Assembly: GCA_037443105.1 (NCBI GenBank)
Contig: JBBIOZ010000019.1
Span: 1 to 23,775, forward strand
Direction of reading: 5' to 3'
DNA: 23,775 nucleotides
From: JAWCLZ01 sp037443105
GTDB lineage: Archaea; Halobacteriota; JAWCLZ01
Shown here piece by piece: positions 13,564-22,300 of the stretch. How positions within the stretch are numbered: the stretch's first letter is position 1; every line of letters starts with the position of its first letter. The notes under the pieces are model-generated. The model searched no databases, was not told where the DNA came from, and saw only the letters and a list, made by a program, of their open reading frames with translations. A program made the translations under genes and the position numbers.

Positions 13564-15090
13564 GTGGTGATGATTTTGACAGACGTATGCCTATGCTTCG
13601 AGGTGCATCAACCTTTCAGACTTAATAAGAACTTTTACTGGGAAAAAAAAATGTTCAAGAGAAAAGCCATCGAGGAACTATTTGACCATTATTTCTGGAG
13701 CGAGCTTGATCGAAAAATCTTTCAGAGAATAGTTGAGAGATGCTATTTGCCTGCGAATAAAATAATTTTAAAGAAAATTGATGAATTCAAACCTACTAAC
13801 AAGCGATTTAAGGTCTCCTTCAGCATTTCAGGAGTTTTTTTGGAACAGTGTCAGAAGTTCAATCCCGAGGTCATTGAAAGCTTTAAGCAGCTCGCAAGCA
13901 CTGGATGTGTAGAATTCTTAGAGCAAACGTATTATCATTCCTTAGTTAGTTTATATGAAGATAAAAATGAGTTTAAAGAGCAAATACACATGCATAGAGA
14001 GCTAATAGTCGAAACTCTGGAATATAAACCTACTTTTTTTGAAAACACAGAGTTAATATATAATAATAAGATTGCAGAAGTAGTTGAGGAACTTGGATAT
14101 AAAGGTATTTTTACTGAAGGCGCAGATAGAATCTTAAGCGGTAAATCTCCAAATTATGTTTATAAAGTTAAGGATGGAGATTTAAAAGTACTTTTGAGAA
14201 ATTATCAATTGACTGATGACATTGGATTCAGATTTTCCTCGAGGAAATGGGAGGAATATCCTCTTACAGCAGATAAATACGCCTCTTGGTTGGCTGCAAC
14301 TCCAGGGCAGTGCATAAATATCTTTCCTGACTATGAAACATTTGGAGAACATCACCACCCAGAAACTGGAATCAAAGAGTTCCTTTATCACCTTCCAGAT
14401 GAAATTTCCAAGTGGGAAAACTTGAAATTCGCTACTCCTACCGAGATTGTGGAAAAGTATAATGCTGTTGGAGAAATAGACGTGCCAGAGTTCAGTACTA
14501 TTTCTTGGGCAGATCTCAATAGAGACACAAGCTGCTGGCTTGGTAATGCCATGCAATGGGCCTGCTATCAATATGAAAAGGAATTGGAGCCTAAAGTCAA
14601 GGAAAGTGGAGACTTAACACTGCTGAAAATCTGGAGATATCTTGGAGAGAGCGACCATTTATACTATATTTATACAGGTGGAGGGGGGCCTGGGGAGGTG
14701 CATAGCTACTTCAGCCCGTATGAAGATGCTTATAATGCTTTTATCACCTACTTCAGCATACTGCATGATTTTGATGTTAGAGTGAGAAATGCAATTAAAG
14801 CTGCTGATGAGGCATTCATCTTCTCAACCGGTTTTGGTAAATTCCTAGACATCAAAGCATGGAGTTTGAGAGGATTCTTTGAAGCAGTAAAGAAAAGCCC
14901 CGTGGAGTCTCTAGAGTATCACATCCAAAGAGGAGACTTTGAGCGCTGGATTAGATATAGCCTTGGGGATGAAAAATTGGCGGATCAAATCAAAGGATTA
15001 AAAAATCGCAGTGGAGATTTGCGTTTCGAGCTCTTAAATCTTATTAATGAGCGATTGAGGGAGAAAGATGGAGTTGAAAGGGCCAGCTGA
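13564..15090 (+). CDS. GH57 family alpha-amylase-like glycoside hydrolase
   Basis: A 508-residue protein with the five GH57 regions: FEVHQPFRL (15-17 HQP), CVEFLEQTYYHSL near 115-127, PTFFENTEL with the expected nucleophile Glu163, FPDYETFGEH with the acid/base Asp256, and a C-terminal helical part with LYYIYTGGG. There is no signal peptide, so it acts inside the cell on alpha-glucans. GTG 13564, GTG 13567 and ATG 13570 are all possible starts; the TATA spacing favours a start in this cluster and homologues usually begin just before the first beta strand, so ATG 13570 is equally likely. It pairs with the divergent glycosyltransferase. Hydrolase versus transferase (4-alpha-glucanotransferase) activity cannot be told from motifs alone. 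Confidence 0.93.
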   Translation: MVMILTDVCLCFEVHQPFRLNKNFYWEKKMFKRKAIEELFDHYFWSELDRKIFQRIVERCYLPANKIILKKIDEFKPTNKRFKVSFSISGVFLEQCQKFNPEVIESFKQLASTGCVEFLEQTYYHSLVSLYEDKNEFKEQIHMHRELIVETLEYKPTFFENTELIYNNKIAEVVEELGYKGIFTEGADRILSGKSPNYVYKVKDGDLKVLLRNYQLTDDIGFRFSSRKWEEYPLTADKYASWLAATPGQCINIFPDYETFGEHHHPETGIKEFLYHLPDEISKWENLKFATPTEIVEKYNAVGEIDVPEFSTISWADLNRDTSCWLGNAMQWACYQYEKELEPKVKESGDLTLLKIWRYLGESDHLYYIYTGGGGPGEVHSYFSPYEDAYNAFITYFSILHDFDVRVRNAIKAADEAFIFSTGFGKFLDIKAWSLRGFFEAVKKSPVESLEYHIQRGDFERWIRYSLGDEKLADQIKGLKNRSGDLRFELLNLINERLREKDGVERAS

Positions 15091-15193
15091 ACTGAGGAAG
15101 AAATTTCAAAAGAAAAAGAAGAGGAAAAAAGGCAATTTAATACCTGGAGAGGAACTAGTCCAAGGGCCGAATGGAACTAAAATTTTCCAGTGA
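15068..15193 (+). CDS. Small basic protein overlapping the GH57 end
   Basis: ATG 15068 lies within the last codons of the GH57 gene and opens 41 codons: MELKGPAELRKKFQ, then a KKKKRKK block, then GNLIPGEELVQGPNGTKIFQ and a TGA. It is strongly basic in the middle and compact at the end, which is the look of a small RNA- or DNA-binding protein. AGAAAG precedes the start. It overlaps the convergent gene by 17 bp. No family is recognised. Confidence 0.5.
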   Translation: MELKGPAELRKKFQKKKKRKKGNLIPGEELVQGPNGTKIFQ

Positions 15194-15431
15194 TTGGACG
15201 CTTGCTTAATTCCGGTACTTCGCAAATCCGTTCAATTATCATTCCACATTCTTCCTCGATTATCTGCATAGCTTTTTTAATTAATTTTTCATGGAATATT
15301 ATTTCAGTGGAATTATACCCCAGTACTATCTCTCGAAAGCCGCATACACCATTAAGTCTATGCTGCAGGATATCGACTTTCTCCCTATCGATTTTGCCGT
15401 TCAATAACACTATCTTCATCTTCTCCCCCAT
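15177..15431 (-). CDS. Small hypothetical protein, last of the dys operon
   Basis: An 84-residue soluble protein: KIVLLNGKIDREKVDIL, a VCGFREIVLGYN strand and an EIIFHEKLIKKAMQIIEEECG helix, a small alpha/beta fold. There is a GGGGGAG followed by ATG 15419, which would make the protein 80 residues (MKIVLLNG...), or ATG 15431 upstream. I favour neither strongly. It overlaps the upstream 103-residue frame, so it belongs to the chain behind deoxyhypusine synthase. The convergent small basic gene overlaps its end. No family is recognised. Confidence 0.6.
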   Translation of the reverse strand: MGEKMKIVLLNGKIDREKVDILQHRLNGVCGFREIVLGYNSTEIIFHEKLIKKAMQIIEEECGMIIERICEVPELSKRPITGKF

Positions 15432-15696
15432 CCATATTAATAGCCGTAATTAGCTTAAAGCTTTTGAATACAAAATTGATTACAATTAAAAAACAAATTA
15501 AATTGCCTATTCCAGTGTATCGCGCGGCATTGCTTGCAGTGTTTAAAATGCTCGCATTTTTTCCATAATTTCTGCAAAAGCAGGGCGGTTTTAAAATTCT
15601 GATGCAATTGAAGTCGATAACTTTGTACTGCGCCACTTTTAAATGAGCTTTAGCTGAGTAACAGAGATGGCTTGAAAATAGCGCTATCACCATCAT
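15385..15696 (-). CDS. Possible overlapping hypothetical protein
   Basis: A 103-residue frame whose ATG overlaps the stop of the 86-residue gene in an ATGA arrangement, with GAGG just upstream. This is why I list it. It contains several Cys (PCFCRNYG), a hydrophobic stretch (NLICFLIVINFVFKSF) that may be a membrane helix, and an acidic tail (GGEDEDSV). It overlaps the next gene by 35-47 bp, more than is usual. No family is recognised and a chance frame remains possible. If it is not a gene, 15432-15692 is an empty leader for the last gene of the operon. Confidence 0.35.
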   Translation of the reverse strand: MMVIALFSSHLCYSAKAHLKVAQYKVIDFNCIRILKPPCFCRNYGKNASILNTASNAARYTGIGNLICFLIVINFVFKSFKLITAINMDGGEDEDSVIERQNR

Positions 15697-15953
15697 TCCT
15701 CTAAGGGCTTTATAGATTTTTCAATCGTGATTTTATGCTGCTTCTCAAGTTCTCCAACGATCCTAGATATATCCCTAAGCGTGATTTTTTCACTCCTTAA
15801 GAAAAACATTGTATCTTTGCTGAATAGAATTTCCAGCTGATATGTTCGACTTCCAATTTGCTTTACCCTTATCTGAAATTCCCTCTGCCCAAATTGATCA
15901 AGTCCTTGCTTTATTCTAGCGATTAATTTACTGCGAATTTCATCAGATAACAT
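15693..15953 (-). CDS. Small hypothetical protein overlapping dys
   Basis: An 86-residue protein: an N-terminal helix (SDEIRSKLIARIKQGLDQ), then three likely strands (REFQIRVKQI, TYQLEILFSK, TMFFLR) and a helix with ISRIVGELEKQH. The small, basic alpha/beta fold hints at RNA or protein binding, but no family is recognised. ATG 15953 overlaps the dys stop by 11 bp, and its own stop overlaps the next start by 4 bp, so translational coupling is likely. It may assist hypusine formation or may simply be co-regulated. Confidence 0.7.
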   Translation of the reverse strand: MLSDEIRSKLIARIKQGLDQFGQREFQIRVKQIGSRTYQLEILFSKDTMFFLRSEKITLRDISRIVGELEKQHKITIEKSIKPLEE

Positions 15954-16983
15954 GCCATCGATACCTCAAATTCAATTTATCCTTTCCCCAAGTGAACATT
16001 GGCATCAATCTTTTCCTGCCAGTCATTCTCTCGCGAAGAGCCTGAACCACTATTGGTAATGCTATTGTGGCATCCACAAATACTTGAACTTTTTTAGCAT
16101 TTTTTGAAATCTTACCCCAGCTGACTGCTTCCTCAAATGTGGCGCCAGATAATCCTCCCCAGTGTGGAGCATCTGTGGTATATTGAATGGCATATTCATG
16201 GCCACTTTCTGAATTAAGTATGTCTTGTATTACCTCTATTTGCTGAATGAAATTCTTTGGCACGCCTCCCCCGATATAAATCACACCGGTTTTATCGCTT
16301 TGCTCTGCTATTTGCGTGATTTCATCCAAGTCTTTCATTTGATCCACATTTATCTTTACATTGTTCCTTCTTGCCAGCATCAATCCAATTCCAATTGAGC
16401 TATCGCAAAGTGCTGGGATGAAAATTGGAATTTGCTGTTTATATGCACTGACTATTATTGAATCTTCATCGCCTCCTTTTCTCACAATTTCTTCTCCCAG
16501 TAGATAAATGAATTCGCGCGAGGAATAATTCTTTCGTGAATCAAGTTTTTTAGCAAAATCTCGAATCATAAAATCCAGCTCTCGAAATTGCTTCTCAGAA
16601 GCAAAGATATCATAGATTCTATCAATGTGATATTTAAATAATTCACCATCATTCACATATGGTGTACCAAGGTAATGTTTTCTGCCCACGGCTTCGTGGC
16701 AATCGTGAAATATATTGGCACCTGTGCTAACAAGCACATCGATCAATCGCTTTTGAATCAAGAAAGCAATAATCCGACGCATGCCAGCTGGGACCATTGC
16801 GCCTGCTAGTCCAAGGAAGATCGTTACTTTCCTCTCACTTAGCATCTCCACCCAAGTTTCAATTGTTTCAGCAAGTCTTCTGCCTTGAAAACCAGTGGAT
16901 AGCATTGCTTGCAGCAGTTCAGAAAGCTTGCGATCTTCAACTGATATAGGTTCGGTTGGAGTGCGTAAATAGCGATTTCTCAT
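15943..16983 (-). CDS. dys: Deoxyhypusine synthase
   Basis: This enzyme transfers a butylamine group from spermidine to a lysine of initiation factor aIF5A, the first step to hypusine. Signature blocks: STGANIFHDCHEA, GTPYVNDGELF, IPALCDSSIGIGL, IYIGGGVPKNF, and DAPHWGGLSG followed by ATFEEAVSWGKI, where Lys291 corresponds to the human catalytic Lys329. NAD-binding residues are present in the IGGG segment. The length of 346 residues is normal for archaea. ATG 16983 has a weak GGGTGA upstream. It heads an overlapping gene chain on the same strand and diverges from the DUF2150-like gene across an 82-bp gap with an inverted repeat. A homospermidine synthase-type relative is the main alternative. 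Confidence 0.93.
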   Translation of the reverse strand: MRNRYLRTPTEPISVEDRKLSELLQAMLSTGFQGRRLAETIETWVEMLSERKVTIFLGLAGAMVPAGMRRIIAFLIQKRLIDVLVSTGANIFHDCHEAVGRKHYLGTPYVNDGELFKYHIDRIYDIFASEKQFRELDFMIRDFAKKLDSRKNYSSREFIYLLGEEIVRKGGDEDSIIVSAYKQQIPIFIPALCDSSIGIGLMLARRNNVKINVDQMKDLDEITQIAEQSDKTGVIYIGGGVPKNFIQQIEVIQDILNSESGHEYAIQYTTDAPHWGGLSGATFEEAVSWGKISKNAKKVQVFVDATIALPIVVQALRERMTGRKRLMPMFTWGKDKLNLRYRWHVI

Positions 16984-17001
16984 TCATTCACCCAATTTTG
17001 A

Positions 17002-17018
17002 TATGCTATTAAAGCATA
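17002..17018. promoter_or_regulatory. 17-bp inverted repeat in the divergent promoter
   Basis: Perfect 6-bp arms TATGCT and AGCATA flank a 5-nt spacer (attaa). The site lies 19-35 bp upstream of the dys start, on top of the likely TATA region, and 48 bp before the divergent gene's start. A dimeric regulator bound here could control both genes; no regulator is known to me for this site. Confidence 0.4.
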
Positions 17019-17065
17019 AAAACTTTTTAATAAGGATGTGTTTACATAATTAGGAGAAAAAGAGC

Positions 17066-17737
17066 GTGAAGCGATCTAGAAAAAAAAATGAGAAAGCAGC
17101 TAAGGATGAGATATCGATTCCCTTCTATACGCGGGAGAGATGGAACAACTGGATAGAACAAGCCAAGACAAGTGGCTTTAAAATCGAGCAAGCTTCACAG
17201 GGGCCAAGCAAAGCTGGCGCGATATTTGTGAACATGGTTGATGATGTGGTACTCGCGTGCTTAAAGGTTGTCAATAAATTTGAGAAGAATTTAATTACAG
17301 AGCAAGATGCACTTAGAGAAATCAATAAAATCGCTAGCATTGTAACGAAAAAAATTCCTTCTATAAATGAAGACATCGACCTAATGCTTGAGTCAGTTCA
17401 AAATTCTTTGGTATGTGTATTCGCTGCTTGCGAGTTTTATATCAAGCGTGATTATAGTGAGGGGGGAAGCATTGAAGCAATGGTCAAGCAAGCCGCGATG
17501 GCAGAGCAAAACCAGAGAATCGATGAAGCTTTCAAACTCATGGGCAAAGTAGGTGCTCTTGTTCTAAGTGGAGCTAAAATTGATGAGAAGCTTTTTGAGG
17601 AGATTCAGGATAGCAATATTGCAGTCGCTGAATGGCTTGATGGCATTGATTCAATTGCAGCTGCAATGGTTGGGGATACAAGCTGGCGCGATGATGAAGG
17701 AGATTACGATGAAGAGGATGAGTTCTATGAAAAATAA
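17066..17737 (+). CDS. DUF2150-like acidic protein
   Basis: A 223-residue soluble protein: a Lys/Arg-rich start, then FYTRERWNNWIEQAK (about 20-34), a helical core (DDVVLACLKVVNKFEKNLIT, later SVQNSLVCVFAACEFYIKRD) and a strongly acidic tail (DDEGDYDEEDEFYEK). The FY-x-ERWNNW start and helical core resemble DUF2150, an archaeal family of unknown function; the match is from memory. GTG 17066 has AGGAG about 9 nt upstream, while no ATG fits. Its stop overlaps the next start by 11 bp, so the two are co-translated. It diverges from dys. Confidence 0.8.
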   Translation: MKRSRKKNEKAAKDEISIPFYTRERWNNWIEQAKTSGFKIEQASQGPSKAGAIFVNMVDDVVLACLKVVNKFEKNLITEQDALREINKIASIVTKKIPSINEDIDLMLESVQNSLVCVFAACEFYIKRDYSEGGSIEAMVKQAAMAEQNQRIDEAFKLMGKVGALVLSGAKIDEKLFEEIQDSNIAVAEWLDGIDSIAAAMVGDTSWRDDEGDYDEEDEFYEK

Positions 17738-17786
17738 AAATGAAAATAAAAATGAAAATAAAAATGAAAATAAAAATAAAAATGAA
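17727..17786 (+). repeat. In-frame 12-nt AT-rich tandem repeat
   Basis: Units like AAAAATGAAAAT recur about four times, with a shorter AAAAAT step, encoding Lys-Asn-Glu-Asn tetrapeptides at the protein start. Because the unit is a multiple of three, slippage would alter length without losing the frame. Confidence 0.85.
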
Positions 17787-18326
17787 GCACCAAGCTGCAA
17801 AATCTTGGGAAAAGTGCTAGCTGAAGATGGAAGCATGCTCAGCGCAGCAAGGGTGAAATGCAGCCCTGTTAATGCCGAAACGATAACGCTATTTGATGGA
17901 AGCTATAAGCTGGAAAATCTCTTTCCAGGGAGCTACATTGTTACTGCGAGTTTAAAGGGATTTCAAAGTCAGAGTAAAAGCGTGGTTTTAAGAGAGAATG
18001 AAGCCGCTATCTTGGATTTCAAGCTTCCACGTGCTATCGGTAATTCTAAGATATATGGTAGAGTGCTGGATGCTGAAACCAAAATGCCGGTTCAAACCAA
18101 TGTAACGCTCACGCTAATACTGCCTGTGGCAAATAGATATGCAATTATCAATAAAGATGCATACTATGAATTTGACAGACTGCCAAGTGATACCTATGAG
18201 ATATTTGCAGTTCCACTCGATGGTTACTGGGAAGAGAAGGCTGTGGTTAGCGTTGGGGAAAATGAAGTTAAAAAAGTGGATATCTTTTTAAAGCCAAAAA
18301 TCGTGGTGGAACCACCCTGGGGGTAA
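17727..18326 (+). CDS. Carboxypeptidase regulatory-like repeat protein
   Basis: A 199-residue protein. A low-complexity start (KNKNENKNENKN..., about residues 2-19) precedes two beta-sandwich repeats: one with ILGKVLAEDGSMLSAARV and SYKLENLFPGSYIVTASLKG (about 26-100), the second with IYGRVLDAETKMPVQ and YYEFDRLPSDTYEIFAVPL (about 107-195). Both follow the G-x-V...L-P/F-G-x-Y pattern of carboxypeptidase-regulatory/CNA-like domains. No signal peptide is seen, so despite the surface-like domains the protein appears cytoplasmic. ATG 17727 sits inside the previous gene's last codons; an upstream extension in this frame overlaps real coding and is rejected. Confidence 0.8.
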   Translation: MKNKNENKNENKNENKNKNEAPSCKILGKVLAEDGSMLSAARVKCSPVNAETITLFDGSYKLENLFPGSYIVTASLKGFQSQSKSVVLRENEAAILDFKLPRAIGNSKIYGRVLDAETKMPVQTNVTLTLILPVANRYAIINKDAYYEFDRLPSDTYEIFAVPLDGYWEEKAVVSVGENEVKKVDIFLKPKIVVEPPWG

Positions 18327-18327
18327 G

Positions 18328-19179
18328 CTAGGGAAGCAAACCTGCTTCTTTTGCTATTCGATCTAAACTCAGAGTGAGCACATCTTCCAAGCCATTTGGT
18401 ATGGGAATTTTTAGTTTATCATTATTGATGACCTTCAAATAGTGCTTGCATTTCTCACAGTAGTCAATTCTAAACCAAGGCTCGTTTTCAATTGCGAGAA
18501 AACCAAGGGTATTTGGATCGAGATTGTTGCAGTGCACGCATAAAAAGAGATCGGCTAGATATTCAGCACCGCAAAGAGAGCAAACCAAATAGCGCTTTCG
18601 ATTTTTAATTCTAGCTACAGCCGGTTTTTTACCGCAAACTGGGCAATATGCTTCCCACCATAGCTCGAGAAAAGCTTGATCCACTTGCCTAGCAATTTCC
18701 TCTAGGAATGGCTGTATAATACTGCTTGCAATGAATAGCAAGGTTGTGGGATTTATTTTATATTCCTGCCTTAGCTTTTCAAAAACCTCAGGGTCTTCCT
18801 TTACCACTGCAGTTGCTATTTCTACTATGTTGACCTTCTTCGCTTTTAATGCCTCTAGAAAATCTTTCATTTCCCCTTTAGCTGTATCTGGAAGTTTATT
18901 TGAGATTTGAAGGAAACTGGAGATCAATATATCCTCAAGGAAAATCTCCGACTCCAGGAAACTGATGATGGGCTTTCTTGATTGATTGGATTTGCGCTGA
19001 AGCTCTTCGATTTTCTCTTTATTAAAATCCATCTTCGTTCCTTTGCCTGCCTGAGAATCAATTTCTCTTTGAGCAAGTAAAATTGCTTTATAGAACTCAA
19101 GAAGTTTTTCAAACTCAGGATTTTTTTCTTTCGCCTCTTCAATTGCTTTAATTCTTTGCTCTATTGATTGCTTTGCCAA
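18328..19179 (-). CDS. fdhE: Formate dehydrogenase accessory protein FdhE
   Basis: FdhE is a cytoplasmic rubredoxin-like maturation factor needed for respiratory formate dehydrogenases. The helical N-terminal half (1-170) is followed by four CxxC pairs: 179/182 (CPVCG), 200/203 (CSLCG), 214/217 (CVHC) and 241/244 (CEKC), the FdhE iron/zinc site, with family blocks KKPAVARIKNRKRYLVCSLC and FRIDYCEKCKHYLK. The length of 283 residues is close to bacterial FdhE (about 300). The start is TTG 19179 with AAGGTG upstream. The gene diverges from the formate dehydrogenase operon across 176 bp, as expected for a maturation partner. Its stop is 2 nt from the convergent repeat protein's stop. Confidence 0.92.
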   Translation of the reverse strand: MAKQSIEQRIKAIEEAKEKNPEFEKLLEFYKAILLAQREIDSQAGKGTKMDFNKEKIEELQRKSNQSRKPIISFLESEIFLEDILISSFLQISNKLPDTAKGEMKDFLEALKAKKVNIVEIATAVVKEDPEVFEKLRQEYKINPTTLLFIASSIIQPFLEEIARQVDQAFLELWWEAYCPVCGKKPAVARIKNRKRYLVCSLCGAEYLADLFLCVHCNNLDPNTLGFLAIENEPWFRIDYCEKCKHYLKVINNDKLKIPIPNGLEDVLTLSLDRIAKEAGLLP

Positions 19180-19227
19180 TCTCGCACCTTTGCATGCCTT
19201 CTATTCTTATTCTATTTCTTTTTTTCT

Positions 19228-19260
19228 ATGTTCATTATTTGGATAAAATGTTCATTATTT
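19228..19260. repeat. Two direct copies of a 13-nt operator-like site
   Basis: The sequence atgttcattattt occurs at 19228-19240 and again at 19248-19260, start-to-start spacing exactly 20 bp, about two helical turns, so both face the same side of DNA. They lie between the fdhE start and the formate dehydrogenase TATA box. A regulator binding both copies could control the divergent genes together. Confidence 0.6.
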
Positions 19261-19286
19261 AAACAAATTTTGGTATTTTCGTAAAT

Positions 19287-19296
19287 CTTATAATAT
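19287..19296 (+). promoter_or_regulatory. TATA box of the formate dehydrogenase operon
   Basis: cttataatat lies about 60-70 nt before the ATG, so initiation near 19320 would give a leader of about 35 nt that includes the strong SD site GGAGGT (19345-19350). The position is directly downstream of the operator-like repeats. Confidence 0.55.
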
Positions 19297-19355
19297 GGGA
19301 AAAGAAAGAAGGGATATAAAACGGTTAGGGGAAAAATGAAATAAGGAGGTAAAGG

Positions 19356-22300
19356 ATGGAGAATACTGAAAAAGATAGTGGTTTACAGCTAACACGCAGA
19401 GACTTCCTCAAACTTGGTACTGCGGCTTTTGCACTTGGAGCACTTTCTCAAATGGGAGCGGCAGAGACAAAGATTTTTGAATGGCCCGGAGGAGAGCTCC
19501 CCACAAGCGAGAAGATGCAGAAATATAAAGCAGGCAAGCAAACTCCCAGCATTTGTCCATACTGCGCAGGTGGATGCGGCTTGCTAGTCACCTCCATCGG
19601 AGGCAAAGTGGTTGAGATCGAAGGCGACCCCTATCATCCAATCAACGAGGGAGCTGAATGTGCAAAACTTGCAGCATATATTCAGCTTGTTAACAGTGAT
19701 AGGCGTATACTATACCCAATGAAGCGAACTAATCCCAAGAAAGGCATAAATGAAGACCCAGGCTGGGTTCGCATAACTTGGGATGAGGCCTATCAAATCA
19801 TAGCAAAAAAGGTCAAAGAAGCGATGGAAAGCATCAAATACAAGCAGGGTGAAAGCGTCGCTGGCGCGGGCGAGGATTACTATGTTAAGGGCATTGATTC
19901 GCCAGTTGGCTGGTATGGCTCAGCATACTGGAACAATGAAGAGAACTATCTAGCTAAGAAACTTACTTCAACGCTGTTTTGCTCCCTCAACATCGACCAT
20001 CAAGCTAGAAAGTGCCATGCCTCAACTGTAGCAGGACTTGCAAATACATTTGGTTTTGGAGCAATGACCAATCACATCGTCGATGCCAAGAACTCAAAGG
20101 TGTTCCTCATAATGAGCAACCCAGCTGAGAGCCATAGCATGGAATTCAGATGGGTTAGAAAAGCCATCGATGAAAATGGTGCTAAAGTAATCGTGCTAGA
20201 CCCAAGATATAACAAGACTACTTCTCAGGCAGATATCTATGCCAAATATAGATCTGGCTCAGAAGCCGCCTTCTGGCTAGGAATGATAAAGTATATAATT
20301 GATAACAAGCGTTGGGACACTAAATTTGTTAACGAAAGAACTAATGCACCTTATGATTTGAATGGCAACAACGTGGGTATAGACCATCCTGATTCAATAT
20401 TCAGCAAGCTGAAGGAAATAGTCAAGAATTATACCACTGAAGAAGTGGTAAGGATAACTGGTATTCCGCAGGATAAATTGCTTCAAATCTACGATGTCTT
20501 CACAGATCCCAAAAATAGACCTGGAAATATATACTATGCCATGGGAACTACTCAGCATACCAATGCCACTCAAGCAATCAGAGCATATGCAATAGTGCAA
20601 TTGCTCCTAGGGAATATGGGCGTTCCAGGGGGCGGCGTCAATGCATTGAGAGGCATAAGCAATGTGCAAGGCTCTACCGATATGAATGTGCTTGCGCATT
20701 TGATAATGGGCTATCGTGCACCTCCAGCAAATGTGGCTGAAATAAGAAGATATCAAAAATGGAAGAATAGCGATCCAGCGGTTCGCGGTGGAGTTGAGGG
20801 GGGTGTAACTTATACGCCTAAAGACAAGATTGAGGCACAATATGATGCAAGGCACTTCCCAACTTGGAATGCATTGGAATATCACTGGGGGATATATATT
20901 GGCACTTGGCCTGGGAAAGATCCAGATAAGGAGCCAGTTGTCTGCGATCTACCAGTTGGCGTTGGAAATCCAACGGTGCAGTTCTATAGAGCAATAGCCG
21001 ATGGCAAGATAAAAGTTGCATTCATAGTGGGCGATAATTCAGCAGTATCAGTAAGTGATGCAGACCGCGTGAGAGCAGCACTCTCAAAAGAGGGCTTCTT
21101 CCTCGTGGTTAATGAGTTATTTGAAACTGAAACCGCGCACTATGCAGATATCTTGTTACCTGGCACAACGCAGTGCGAAAGAGCTGGTAGCATAACTAAT
21201 ACCGGTAGATGGATACAATGGAGATGGAAAGGCGCAGATCCCCCTGGTGAATGCAAGCCTGAGCTTGAATTCCTAACTGAACTCGGTAGGAATCTGCGAA
21301 AATACGCTGGGTTAAAAACCGTTTCAGAGAGATTCGAGGCTGAGAAAGGAGTGGACATAAAAAGACAGATCGGAGGTGTAGAGGTTCAGAATAGCTGGGA
21401 TGCCCACTGGCCAAGCACTTTTGGCGAGGGGCCTGAGAATGTGTATAAAGAGATAGGTGCAAAGAGGGTGACAGTTGGAAATAAAACCATCTTCCAGAGC
21501 GCGGCTAATGTGCTATATCGAAATTCATGGGATCCAGATGCTAGGCCAGAGATCGATGGAATCATGCCCAAGAGAAGAGATAAAAGGCCTGTGGATGAGC
21601 AAGATGCTAAATATGGCTATTTCAAGAACTGGGCATGGAGCTGGATGGATAATCAAAGAGTGCTCTATAATATAGCAGAAACCAATCCGGGAGTAAAAAC
21701 ATTCTTCGTATGGTGGGCGCACACTCCTGACGTCTACTTAGGACTAGATAAAGCTGCAATTTGGTCAAGACCGCTATATAGCATTGCAGTTGCAGATGCA
21801 TGGGCGGCGAAATGGCCAGGGGTAGATGCCAAGAAGAATCCATTCTATCACGGCTTCCCGCTGCATAATGAACCTGTGGAGAGTCCGGATAAGGATCTCG
21901 CAGCTCAATATCCCACGATGTGGGACAAGCGCTTCGAAGTTAAAATAGGCACAGCGGATGAGTATCCCTATGTATTAACAACATTCAGACTAGCGGAGCA
22001 CATGCAAGCAGGCGCAATGACCAGAAACCTTCCATATCTTGTGGAGCTACATCCTGAGATGTTCATTGAGATAAATCCAAAGCTAGCTGCTCAACTTGGA
22101 ATCAAAGCTGGAGATAGAGTACGAGTGAGAAGCGCGAGAAAGCCGGAGGGAATAATAGTAAGAGCAATTGTCACCGAAAGACTTGCACCGCTTATAGTAA
22201 ACGGCAAAGAGGTGCATGTGGTAGCGATGCCCTGGCACTGGGGCTTCAAGGGCTTGAGCACTGGAGCAAGTGCTAATGAAGCAACCATCGATGCAGTGGA

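Noticed and set aside
13564..13580. C/D-box RNA suggested by a GTGATGA-like sequence
   Set aside because: It coincides with the start codons of the GH57 gene and has no matching D box at a suitable distance.
14182..14571. Minus-strand frame of 129 codons opposite the GH57 gene
   Set aside because: Antisense to conserved GH57 motifs including the catalytic Asp region.
17568..17726. Upstream extension of the carboxypeptidase-regulatory-like protein
   Set aside because: It lies wholly in a second frame of the DUF2150-like gene, whose codons look genuine.
20014..20016. Selenocysteine site in the formate dehydrogenase alpha subunit
   Set aside because: The codon at the Sec position is TGC, not TGA, so this is the cysteine form and no recoding element is needed.
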